Shown: positions 1 to 5,876 of the stretch, piece by piece
Position numbering within the stretch: position 1 is the stretch's first letter
Layout of the letters: the number at the start of each line of letters is the position of its first letter
From: Pseudomonadota bacterium
GTDB taxonomy: Bacteria > Pseudomonadota > Alphaproteobacteria > ATCC43930 > CGMCC-115725
Length of the DNA stretch: 10,142 nucleotides
Assembly: GCA_021790295.1 (NCBI GenBank)
Contig: JAJYIC010000064.1
Span: 1-10,142 of the forward strand
Direction: 5' to 3'
Program-made: the position numbers and the translations under genes
The notes under the pieces: model-generated
What the model was told of the DNA's origin: nothing
The model's database searches: none
The model's input: the letters and a program-made list of their open reading frames with translations, nothing else

Positions 1-1
1 G

Positions 2-106
2 GGCAAAAGCACCGCTTCGCGGAGGGTTTCGGCGAAAATCCGCCTCTCCCGCGTCGAAGCGCTCGACCGTATTGCCGATACGCTCTTCGCGCTTCTCCCA
101 AGATAG
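2..106 (+). CDS. 3' end of an unidentified gene (5' end outside window)
   Basis: An open frame runs in from the left edge and stops at TAG (104-106), giving the last 34 residues of a protein that ends in VEALDRIADTLFALLPR. The frame has higher GC at third than at second codon positions (about 68% versus 56%), as expected for coding sequence here, and it stays open from the first base. It converges on cobW, leaving about 49 bases between the two stop codons, where I see no convincing terminator. The tail is arginine-rich and then probably helical; too little is left to name a family. An open frame on the other strand starting at 134 has poorer codon bias and does not look like the start of CobN, so I prefer this reading. 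Confidence 0.4.
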   Translation, partial: GKSTASRRVSAKIRLSRVEALDRIADTLFALLPR

Positions 107-155
107 GCCGATTTTCGCTCGAAACGCGGCTCATGGGGATTACTCAGACAGGCTC

Positions 156-1160
156 TCAGCCCTCGAGCAAGGCGGTGATCGCGTCGCGATCGAGCCCTTT
201 GAGGCCGATCACGACAAGACGGCTGCGACGCTCTTCATGCCTTTCCCAGGGGCGGTCGAAATAGGAGGAAAGACGCTTTCCGACGGCCTCGACCACGCGC
301 CGCCTTTGCCGCCCCGGCTCATCGAGAAAGCCTTTGACGCGCAACACCGCATGGCTTTCGACAACGGCGCCGAGGCGCGAGAGAAACCGGCGCTCGTCGC
401 CAATTGCGGGGGGAAAGACGACAAAGCTTTCGAAATCGTCGTGATCGTGGTCGCCTTCGAGCTCGTGCCCGGTCGGGCGCGAGAGAAGGTCGTTTTCGGC
501 CGCGGCGGAAAGACCGAGCGCAACTTCGGGAGGGACCGCCCCGCGCTCGGCGCGGAGAAGCTTGACCCCAGACCTGAGGCGCGCTTCGAGCCCCTTTTGC
601 AAACGGGAAAGCGCGGCGGGCGGCAAAAGATCGGCCTTGTTGAGGATCGCGAGATCGGCGACCGCAAGCTGGTCGGCGAAAACCTCTTCGACCGGATTCA
701 AATGAGGGGAGGATTGGTTTCGGGCGCCGTCGCCGTCAATCCTTTGCCCGAGGAGGGCGGCGGCGTCGACGACCGCGAGAACCCCGTCGACGGTGGTGCG
801 GGTCTTGATCTCGGGCCAGGCAAAAGCCTGAAGAAGAGGCTTCGGCAAGGCGAGGCCCGAAGTTTCGACGAGGATATGCTCGGGCGGCGGGGCGCTTGCG
901 AAAAGCCTTTCGAGGGCCGGGAGGAATTCCTCGGCGACGGTGCAGCAAAGGCAGCCGTTCTTGAGTTCGACGATGTCTTCTTCCCCGCAACCCGTTTCTC
1001 CGCAAGAAAGGATGAGGTCGCGGTCGATGCCGAGTTCGCCGAATTCGTTGACGATGACGGCAAGCCTTCGTCCTTCGGCATGGGTGAGAAGATGGCGTAT
1101 GAGGCTCGTCTTGCCGGCGCCGAGAAAGCCGGTGACGATGGTCGCTGGAACGCGCCGCAT
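156..1160 (-). CDS. cobW: CobW, cobalt-handling GTPase of cobalamin synthesis
   Basis: A 334-residue G3E-family P-loop GTPase (CobW/HypB/UreG class), cytoplasmic. Visible motifs are Walker A GFLGAGKT (residues 11-18), NEFGELGID (38-46), the metal-site motif GCLCC (Cys70, Cys72, Cys73), ETSGLA (99-104) and the guanine-specificity motif NKAD (174-177). These are followed by an acidic, His-rich stretch EGDHDHDD (235-242) and a CobW C-terminal domain. In the aerobic pathway CobW is required for cobalamin synthesis; the GTP-bound protein binds Co(II) and is proposed to supply the CobN-CobS-CobT cobaltochelatase. A longer frame opens at 1460, but its first 100 residues lie over cobU in another frame. 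The ATG at 1160 is preceded by GGTGAG and puts the P-loop at the usual place near the N-terminus. It starts 4 bases after the cobU stop, so the two are co-transcribed under the riboswitch. cobN, the common next gene, is not present downstream. Confidence 0.95.
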   Translation of the reverse strand: MRRVPATIVTGFLGAGKTSLIRHLLTHAEGRRLAVIVNEFGELGIDRDLILSCGETGCGEEDIVELKNGCLCCTVAEEFLPALERLFASAPPPEHILVETSGLALPKPLLQAFAWPEIKTRTTVDGVLAVVDAAALLGQRIDGDGARNQSSPHLNPVEEVFADQLAVADLAILNKADLLPPAALSRLQKGLEARLRSGVKLLRAERGAVPPEVALGLSAAAENDLLSRPTGHELEGDHDHDDFESFVVFPPAIGDERRFLSRLGAVVESHAVLRVKGFLDEPGRQRRRVVEAVGKRLSSYFDRPWERHEERRSRLVVIGLKGLDRDAITALLEG

Positions 1161-1164
1161 CGCC

Positions 1165-1707
1165 TCACCCGCCTTTGAGGACGAGCGGAAGGCCCGCGGC
1201 GAGAAAGACGACGCGGTCCGCGAGCGCGGCGACTCTTTGGTTGAGAGCCCCCTGGGCGTCGCGAAAACGCCGCCCGAGCGGAGTTTCCGGGACGAGGCCC
1301 AAACCGACCTCGTTGGCGACCAGGACGACCGGGCCCGGCGCGCAATGAAGCCCCGCGCAAAGCCTTTCCTCCTCCTCGTCGATCGCCCGTCCGGCGAGAA
1401 GGAGGTTCGAAAGCCAGAGAGTAAGGCAATCGACGAGAAGCGGGGCGTCAGGGAGCGCATTTGCGGCGATCGCCGGCGGGAGTTCGAAAGGCGCCTCGAT
1501 GGTGCGCCAGAAAGGGCCGCGCCGGGCGCGATGGGCGGCGATGCGTCGGGCCATTTCCGCGTCCTTTGCTTCGGCGGTCGCGCAATAGATCCCGCGCCCG
1601 GCGGCGCTTTCGATCAGGCGTTCGGCGTAAAGGCTTTTCCCCGAACGGGCGCCCCCCAAAACCAAGGTGACCGCGGCAAGCCCAGAGCCTCTATTCGATG
1701 GCGACAA
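1165..1707 (-). CDS. cobU: Adenosylcobinamide kinase / adenosylcobinamide-phosphate guanylyltransferase
   Basis: A 180-residue bifunctional enzyme (CobU, called CobP in Pseudomonas denitrificans). It phosphorylates adenosylcobinamide and then transfers GMP to give adenosylcobinamide-GDP, the substrate of CobS. Full family length. The P-loop GGARSGKS is at residues 18-25; EMARRIAAHRARRGPFW (51-67) carries the probable guanylylated histidine, His59. LLVDCLTLWLSNLL (90-103), ANEVGLGLVPE (131-141) and the C-terminal DRVVFLAAGLPLVLKG are also typical. The start is TTG at 1707, chosen because a strong Shine-Dalgarno sequence GGAGGAGG lies just upstream and no ATG fits before the P-loop. It is the first gene after the cobalamin riboswitch and is followed at once by cobW. 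A TTG start behind a strong ribosome site suits a gene controlled at translation, though that is inference. Confidence 0.95.
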   Translation of the reverse strand: MSPSNRGSGLAAVTLVLGGARSGKSLYAERLIESAAGRGIYCATAEAKDAEMARRIAAHRARRGPFWRTIEAPFELPPAIAANALPDAPLLVDCLTLWLSNLLLAGRAIDEEEERLCAGLHCAPGPVVLVANEVGLGLVPETPLGRRFRDAQGALNQRVAALADRVVFLAAGLPLVLKGG

Positions 1708-1712
1708 GGCCC

Positions 1713-1729
1713 CTCCTCCGCCCGAGGAA
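1713..1729 (-). promoter_or_regulatory. Shine-Dalgarno site of cobU inside a possible sequestering hairpin
   Basis: On the minus strand the cobU ribosome site GGAGGAGG is preceded by its complement: TTCCTC, a 5-base loop GGGCG, then GAGGAG, six pairs if one G-U is allowed. The hairpin would hide the ribosome site. The sequence GCGGAGG in this region can also pair with CCTCCGC at the 3' edge of the aptamer (plus-strand positions 1786-1792). No T-run terminator follows the aptamer, so translational control is the more natural reading. Which fold forms with ligand bound cannot be decided by eye. Confidence 0.45.
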
Positions 1730-1779
1730 TTGTCCCTTCCGGGCTTCCCGCAAAGCCGAGGATCGCGGGCCGCCCACGG

Positions 1780-1945
1780 GCGATGCGGAGGTCTCCTGGC
1801 TCGGGGTCGTCGCCCGCGGCGCCTTCCCAGCCGGTTCTTCTTCCGGCCAGTGGCGCCTGCCGCGGGCTCGCCGCTTACAGTTGCGGGGGCAGCGCCGGCT
1901 TCACACCGGACTTCCCTGTCGCATCGCGAGGCGAGCCTAGCACGC
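1780..1945 (-). promoter_or_regulatory. Cobalamin riboswitch (aptamer) controlling cobU-cobW
   Basis: The conserved core of the adenosylcobalamin aptamer reads clearly on the minus strand. The P3-type hairpin CCGGTGTGAAGCCGG is at 1895-1909, the near-invariant CTGCCCCCGCAACTGTAAGC at 1873-1892, GCCACTGGCC at 1845-1854, GGCTGGGAAGGCG at 1820-1832, and the B12-box end GAGCCAGGAGACC at 1790-1802. A perfect 8-bp closing stem joins GCGATGCG (1920-1927) to CGCATCGC (1780-1787). GTGCTAGGCTCGCC lies at the 5' side. Between the aptamer and the cobU start an imperfect hairpin (1741-1775) and the ribosome-site hairpin form the likely expression platform. The aptamer begins only about 40 bases after the cobC stop, so its promoter lies in or just after the end of cobC, unless it is read from cobS-cobC. 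Exact outer ends are approximate. Binding of adenosylcobalamin normally represses downstream genes. Confidence 0.95.
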
Positions 1946-1984
1946 CTTTCCCATTCGGCGCAAAGACTCCGCCTGAAATGAGCG

Positions 1985-2623
1985 TCAACGCGGCGGGCGG
2001 TTGACGGTCACGACCTGCCAGGCGCGGCCTTGCCCCGGGCCGTCGAGGCGGTCGATGCGGGTCATGGAACAATTGTCGATGGCAAAAGCGAGCGCCGCTT
2101 CGGGGTCGAGGCCGAGCGCCAGAGCGAGCGCGGCGCGGATCGTCCCGCCATGGGCGACGGCGATGATGTCGCGCCCGGGATGAACGAGGGCGAGGCTTTC
2201 GATCGCGCGCGCGACGCGGGCGAGAAGGGAAACGAAACTTTCCCCGCCGGGGGGCGCCTCAAACGCCGCAGCGTGCCAGAAACGGTGATATTCGCCGGCC
2301 CGCCTTTCCCTTGCCTCCTCGTAAGTGAGGCCTTGCCACTCGCCGAAATTCTGTTCGGCAAAGGCGGCGATCGCTTCGGCTTCGGGTCCGGGGATCGGGG
2401 AAGGGCCGGGAAGACCCGCAGAGCGGATCGCCCGCGCCGTCTCGTGGGTTCGCCGCAAAGGGCTCGTCACCCATAAAGCCTCGCGCGGGAGGAGTTGCGC
2501 AAGTCCGGCAAAAACCGCGCCATCCGAGCAGTCGCAGGAGACGTCGGTCTGGCCGTAGATCCGCCCTCCATGCGGGACGGGAGCATGGCGGACCCACCAG
2601 AACCGGGTCGACGGCTCAGTCAT
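1985..2623 (-). CDS. cobC: Histidine phosphatase, probable alpha-ribazole phosphatase CobC
   Basis: A 212-residue member of the histidine phosphatase (phosphoglycerate-mutase-like) superfamily. The phospho-acceptor motif is VRHAP (Arg12-His13), with RHA in place of the common RHG. SPLRRTHETA (residues 54-63) supplies another phosphate-binding arginine, QNFGEWQG (91-98) matches the family's acidic motif region, and VAHGGTIR (156-163) holds the second catalytic histidine, His158. In the B12 pathway CobC removes the phosphate from alpha-ribazole-5'-phosphate or from adenosylcobalamin-5'-phosphate. The family as such is broad; the assignment rests on the tight coupling to cobS, whose stop codon overlaps its start (ATGA, 2620-2623). 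It was likely named cobC by Salmonella convention; P. denitrificans CobC is a different enzyme. The next element on the strand is the riboswitch, not a gene. Confidence 0.85.
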   Translation of the reverse strand: MTEPSTRFWWVRHAPVPHGGRIYGQTDVSCDCSDGAVFAGLAQLLPREALWVTSPLRRTHETARAIRSAGLPGPSPIPGPEAEAIAAFAEQNFGEWQGLTYEEARERRAGEYHRFWHAAAFEAPPGGESFVSLLARVARAIESLALVHPGRDIIAVAHGGTIRAALALALGLDPEAALAFAIDNCSMTRIDRLDGPGQGRAWQVVTVNRPPR

Positions 2624-3420
2624 CTGACCGAGGCGAGGAGAAGCATCGCGATCTCTCCGACCTGTTCCATGGCGCCCAATACATCGCCCGTGTAACCGCC
2701 GATGCGGCGCCGCGCAAGGGCGCCGACGGCAAGAGAAAAAAGCCCGGCAAGACCAAGCCCCAAAAACCCCTTGACCGGGCCCAAGGCGGCAAGGGCGAAA
2801 AGAAGCGCCAGAGCCGCCGCCGCGAAAGGCCCTAACAGGCCCTTTTGCGCGAAAGCGGCGCCCTGACCCTCTTTTCGCGCCGGCGGCAACGCCAAGGCGG
2901 CGAGCGGCAGGAGGGCGCGCGAAACGGCGTGCGCGGCGAGAAGCGCCGAGAGCGCGGGAATAGGCGCGGCGATCGCGGAAAGGGCGGCGGCGCGCAAGCC
3001 AATGCTCAAGCTGATGGCGGCGACGCCGTAAGTGCCAAGGCGCGAATCGCGCATGATCGCGAGCGCCTCTTCGCGATCTCTGCCGCCGCCAAGGCCGTCG
3101 GCGGTGTCGGCGAGACCGTCTTCATGCATCGCCCCGGTGAGGAGAAACCCGGCGAGAAGCGCCAAAAGCGCCGCCGCCGCCGCGCCGAGGTGGAAGGCGC
3201 GGGCAAGAACGAAAACGAGGCCGCTCGAAAGACCGATCGCGGCGCCGACGAGAGGAAAAGCCCAGGCCGATTCGGCTATGGTTGCAGCCGATCGCGACGC
3301 TCTCGGAAGGGGAAAGCGCGTGAGGAAGACGACCGCCGCGGGAAGGCCCGCGAGGACGCGCAAAAAGGGCGGAGAAGCTTTCGAACCGGACACAAACGCC
3401 AAGGATAAAGGAAGCGGCAA
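2620..3420 (-). CDS. cobS: Adenosylcobinamide-GDP ribazoletransferase (cobalamin synthase)
   Basis: A 266-residue integral membrane protein (CobS, called CobV in P. denitrificans) that joins adenosylcobinamide-GDP to alpha-ribazole (phosphate), the last joining step of cobalamin synthesis. Family signatures are FLTRFPLP (32-39), the acidic metal-binding motif HEDGLADTADGLGGG (99-113), IMRDSRLGTYG (122-132) and GGYTGDVLGA (241-250). Between them lie several Ala/Leu-rich membrane segments. Length is slightly above the usual 250 or so because the first 15-20 residues are not conserved-looking. The listed start is TTG at 3420, with GAGG a few bases upstream; a GTG at 3393 (no clear ribosome site) is the alternative and would remove nine residues. 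It overlaps cobC by four bases and faces away from cobT across a 120-base gap. Confidence 0.93.
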   Translation of the reverse strand: MPLPLSLAFVSGSKASPPFLRVLAGLPAAVVFLTRFPLPRASRSAATIAESAWAFPLVGAAIGLSSGLVFVLARAFHLGAAAAALLALLAGFLLTGAMHEDGLADTADGLGGGRDREEALAIMRDSRLGTYGVAAISLSIGLRAAALSAIAAPIPALSALLAAHAVSRALLPLAALALPPARKEGQGAAFAQKGLLGPFAAAALALLFALAALGPVKGFLGLGLAGLFSLAVGALARRRIGGYTGDVLGAMEQVGEIAMLLLASVR

Positions 3421-3540
3421 AAGGGCGCCTCGTTTTTCCCTTTCGTTTTTCCCTATTGTTTTTCCCTTTGCCGCCTCTTTGCGAGAGCCCCCCTTTAGGG
3501 AGAGGATCGCGCGGGCGCGAGCGTCTCAAGGAGCCTTGTC
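3421..3540. promoter_or_regulatory. Divergent cobS / cobT promoter region
   Basis: This 120-base gap separates two divergent cobalamin genes and must hold the promoters for both. It contains no B12 aptamer core on either strand, so cobT and cobS do not appear to have their own riboswitch. It holds a three-unit 13-base repeat (3432-3470), a small palindrome TCGCG-CGGG-CGCGA (3507-3520) and a good cobT ribosome site AAGGAG (3529-3533 region) seven bases before the ATG. I cannot assign -35 and -10 boxes with confidence. Confidence 0.5.
3432..3470. repeat. Three tandem 13-base pyrimidine-rich repeats
   Basis: Three consecutive units, GTTTTTCCCTTTC, GTTTTTCCCTATT and GTTTTTCCCTTTG, start at 3432, 3445 and 3458. 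The first ten bases are identical in all three; only the last three vary. The array is almost pure pyrimidine on the + strand and far less GC-rich than its surroundings. It sits close to the cobS start and about 70 bases before cobT, so it lies in promoter position. A 13-base spacing does not match one helical turn. It may be a protein-binding array, an upstream AT-rich promoter element, or a slippage product. Confidence 0.85.
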
Positions 3541-4575
3541 ATGAAAGAACCGGCCGCAAACCTCGACGAGATGCGCGCTCTTCTCGCGCATCTCCCCGGT
3601 CCCGACAGCGAGGCGGAAAAGGCGACGGCTTTGCGCGAGAAGGAACTGACAAAACCCGCGGGCGCTCTCGGCCGCCTCGAAGAGCTTTCCTTTTGGCTGG
3701 CGGGCTGGCAAGGGCGCCACCCGCCCCGTCTCGAACATCCGCGAACCCTCGTCTTCGCCGCCAACCACGGGGTCGCGGCCCGCGGCGTTTCCGCCTATCC
3801 CGCCTCGGTCACGGCCGAGATGGTCAAGAATTTCATCGCCGGAGGGGCGGCGATCAACCAGATCTGCCGCGCCGTCGATGCCGATCTCCGGGTCTTCGAG
3901 ATGAACCTCGAGGCGCCGACCGGCGACATCAGCAAGCAGGCGGCGATGAGCGAAGAGGAATGCGCCAAAGCCATGGCCTATGGGATGATGGCGGTCGAAC
4001 CCGGGATCGACGCCCTAGCCTTGGGCGAGATGGGGATCGGCAATACGACCGCGGCGGCGGCGCTGGCGGCGGCGCTTTTCGGCGGCGAGGCCGAGCTTTG
4101 GACGGGGCCGGGGACCGGGGTCGAAGGGGAGGCGCTCGAGGAAAAGCGCCGCATCGTCGCCGCGGCGCTCTCCCGCCACCGTTCGCCGGAGCGCGACCCG
4201 TTCGAACTTTTGCGGCGTCTCGGAGGCCTCGAACTGGCGGCGATCGCGGGCGCGGTTCTGGCCGCGCGGCTTGCGCGGATCCCCGTCGTGCTCGACGGTT
4301 TTGCCTCGACCGCGGCGGCTTCCGTCCTTTACGCCGCGCTCCCCGGCGCTCTCGACCACGCGATCGTCGCCCATCTTTCGCCCGAGCCCGGCCATCGCCG
4401 CCTGCTCGAACGGATCGGCAAAAAACCGCTTTTCGATCTCGGCATGCGTCTTGGAGAAGGGACCGGCGCCACTCTTGCTTTTGCGATCCTCAAGGCGGCG
4501 GCCGCCTGCCATGCCGGAATGGCGACTTTTGCCGCAGCCGGGGTGAGCGGACCGCTCGCCGAACCGCCCTGTTGA
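3541..4575 (+). CDS. cobT: Nicotinate-nucleotide--dimethylbenzimidazole phosphoribosyltransferase
   Basis: A 344-residue cytoplasmic enzyme (CobT; named CobU in P. denitrificans). It exchanges the base of nicotinate mononucleotide for dimethylbenzimidazole, giving alpha-ribazole-5'-phosphate and free nicotinate; the product feeds CobS. Length is normal for the family. Visible motifs: AANHGVAARGVSAYP (73-87), VTAEMVKNFIAGGAAIN (90-106), GEMGIGNTT (162-170), the phosphate-binding stretch around GPGTGVEG (189-196), LDGFAST (251-257), and DLGMRLGEGTGA (299-310). The last includes Glu306, matching the catalytic Glu317 of Salmonella CobT. The ATG follows AAGGAG at seven bases. It is divergent from cobS-cobC, so the enzymes making and using alpha-ribazole phosphate share a control region. 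The gene ends with TGA at 4573. Confidence 0.97.
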   Translation: MKEPAANLDEMRALLAHLPGPDSEAEKATALREKELTKPAGALGRLEELSFWLAGWQGRHPPRLEHPRTLVFAANHGVAARGVSAYPASVTAEMVKNFIAGGAAINQICRAVDADLRVFEMNLEAPTGDISKQAAMSEEECAKAMAYGMMAVEPGIDALALGEMGIGNTTAAAALAAALFGGEAELWTGPGTGVEGEALEEKRRIVAAALSRHRSPERDPFELLRRLGGLELAAIAGAVLAARLARIPVVLDGFASTAAASVLYAALPGALDHAIVAHLSPEPGHRRLLERIGKKPLFDLGMRLGEGTGATLAFAILKAAAACHAGMATFAAAGVSGPLAEPPC

Positions 4576-4613
4576 CGCGGGCGCGAAAAAAGGCAGATTT
4601 CATTCGGCCGATG

Positions 4614-4649
4614 CGGCGCCGGCAGCGCCGGCGGGCTTTGCCGGCGCCG
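4614..4649. repeat. Strong GC-rich hairpin between cobT and the hydrolase gene
   Basis: A perfect 11-bp inverted repeat, CGGCGCCGGCA (4614-4624) and TGCCGGCGCCG (4639-4649), encloses a 14-base loop that itself contains further GCCGGC-type sequence, so alternative folds exist. No T-run follows on the + strand, so it is not a standard intrinsic terminator. It could halt or pause cobT transcription, stabilise the cobT message end, or be a dispersed palindromic repeat. It lies 28 bases before the next start codon. Confidence 0.75.
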
Positions 4650-4677
4650 AGGTTCGAAACTGTCGCGGGAGGGACTC

Positions 4678-5847
4678 ATGGCCGTGCCCGGTTATCGACC
4701 CTACGGTTGGGAACAATGGCCCGAGTTTCCGTGGTGGTCCTACCAGTTTCGCCGCGTCCTCGGCGAAACGCAGGAGGGCGGCGGCGCAATCAGCGAATGC
4801 TTTATGGCCGCCGAGGCGATGCGGCCCGGAGAGGGCGAAAGCTGGTTTGCCGAATGGAAGCGCCTCGCCGACCGGGTTGCGGCCGAGGCGGCGGCGGCCG
4901 AAGCACGGCGGCACGGGATTTCGGCGCGCAACGCCTATCTGCGGGCGGCCAATTATTACCGCGCCAGCGAATACGGTCTTCCGGCCCTCGACCCGCGCCG
5001 GCTCGAAAGCTTCAACAGTTGCGAAGAGTGCTTCAAGAAAGCGGGGCGGCACTTCACCCCTCCTCTCGAAACCTTGCGCATTCCTTATGAAGGTTCGACG
5101 CTTCCCGCCTATTTCCTGCGCCCTTCGGATCTCTTGACGCGCTGGCCGGTGCTGATCTCTTTCGGGGGTCTCGATTCGTTCAAAGAAGAACTTTATTTCC
5201 GCTTTGCGCGCGGGGCGCGTGAACGCGGGATCGCCTCTCTTCTCGTCGACGGACCGGGCCAAGGGGCGGCAATCCGCCACCAGGGCCTCACCACCCGTTA
5301 CGATTACGAAGTCGCGGTCGCGGCCTGCATCGACGCTTTGCTTCAGCGCCCCGATGTCGATCCTTTGCGCATCGCGGTCAGCGGCTCGAGCCTCGGCGGC
5401 TACTACGCGGCGCGCGCGGCCGCCTTCGAGCATCGCCTCGCGGCCGCGATCTCATCGGCCGCGCAGTGGGATCTCGCCAAAAGCTGGCGCAAGCGCGCCC
5501 TTACCGACGACAATCCGGCTTCCTCGCAGATCAAATGGGTGTTCGGCGCCAAGACCATGGAGGAAGCCCTGAAAAACGCCGAACGTTTCACCCTCGAAGG
5601 CGTCGTCGGCCGCATCCGCTGTCCCTACCTCATCATCCACGGCAGTTACGATCATTTCGGCGGCCAGGAGGAGGCGCAGATCGCCTATGAGGCCGCCAAA
5701 GCGGCCGGGGTCGACGTCACCCTGATGCTGGTGCCGGCCGAACGGACCGCGGCCGAACACTGTCAGCTCGACAACCCGACGCTCGGGGAAGACATCGTAT
5801 TCGACTGGCTCACCGACGTCTTTATGAAAAAGCCGCCGGCGTCATGA
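4678..5847 (+). CDS. Alpha/beta hydrolase, FrsA / dihydropseudooxynicotine-hydrolase-like
   Basis: A 389-residue hydrolase with a helical, Trp/Tyr-rich N-terminal domain (about residues 1-130, including WEQWPEFPWWSYQF) before an alpha/beta hydrolase core. The core shows LISFGGLDS (159-167, oxyanion-hole region), DGPGQG (191-196), the nucleophile elbow GSSLGG with Ser238, HGSYDHFGG with Asp325, and AEHCQ with His361: a complete Ser-Asp-His triad. This architecture and motif set match the group holding 2,6-dihydropseudooxynicotine hydrolase, FrsA-like proteins and fungal polyketide-shortening hydrolases, several of which cleave C-C bonds of 1,3-diketones. There is no signal peptide, so it is likely cytoplasmic. 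The start has GGGAGGG six bases upstream. An MFS gene follows after 29 bases, suggesting that the transporter brings in the substrate. The actual substrate is unknown; an ester is possible. Confidence 0.8.
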   Translation: MAVPGYRPYGWEQWPEFPWWSYQFRRVLGETQEGGGAISECFMAAEAMRPGEGESWFAEWKRLADRVAAEAAAAEARRHGISARNAYLRAANYYRASEYGLPALDPRRLESFNSCEECFKKAGRHFTPPLETLRIPYEGSTLPAYFLRPSDLLTRWPVLISFGGLDSFKEELYFRFARGARERGIASLLVDGPGQGAAIRHQGLTTRYDYEVAVAACIDALLQRPDVDPLRIAVSGSSLGGYYAARAAAFEHRLAAAISSAAQWDLAKSWRKRALTDDNPASSQIKWVFGAKTMEEALKNAERFTLEGVVGRIRCPYLIIHGSYDHFGGQEEAQIAYEAAKAAGVDVTLMLVPAERTAAEHCQLDNPTLGEDIVFDWLTDVFMKKPPAS

Positions 5848-5876
5848 CCGTTCGTTGAAAGGAAGGGGGGAAAGCC

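Noticed and set aside
1..134. Start of a minus-strand gene (possibly cobN) after cobW
   Set aside because: The frame from the ATG at 134 has no ribosome site, poor third-position GC and no resemblance to a CobN N-terminus; the opposite frame ending at 106 looks more like coding sequence.
72..1178. Long + strand open frame (368 codons) antisense to cobW
   Set aside because: It mirrors cobW codons, is compositionally odd (many Asp/Glu/Arg/Gly) and has no recognisable motif; cobW on the other strand has every family motif.
1160..1460. Extended N-terminus of CobW from the start at 1460
   Set aside because: The extra 100 residues overlap cobU in a shifted frame and are Arg/Ser-rich; the ATG at 1160 puts the P-loop where the family has it.
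940..2004. + strand open frame crossing cobW, cobU and the riboswitch
   Set aside because: It runs through two well-supported genes and a structured RNA on the other strand, and is explained by high GC content.
3421..3540. Second cobalamin riboswitch upstream of cobT or cobS
   Set aside because: Neither strand contains the GCCCCCGCAACTGTAA-type core or a CCAGGAGACC box.
3456..5090. 544-codon + strand frame over cobT and the start of the hydrolase
   Set aside because: It is an Arg-rich shifted-frame shadow; cobT and the hydrolase have proper motifs, starts and ribosome sites in their own frames.
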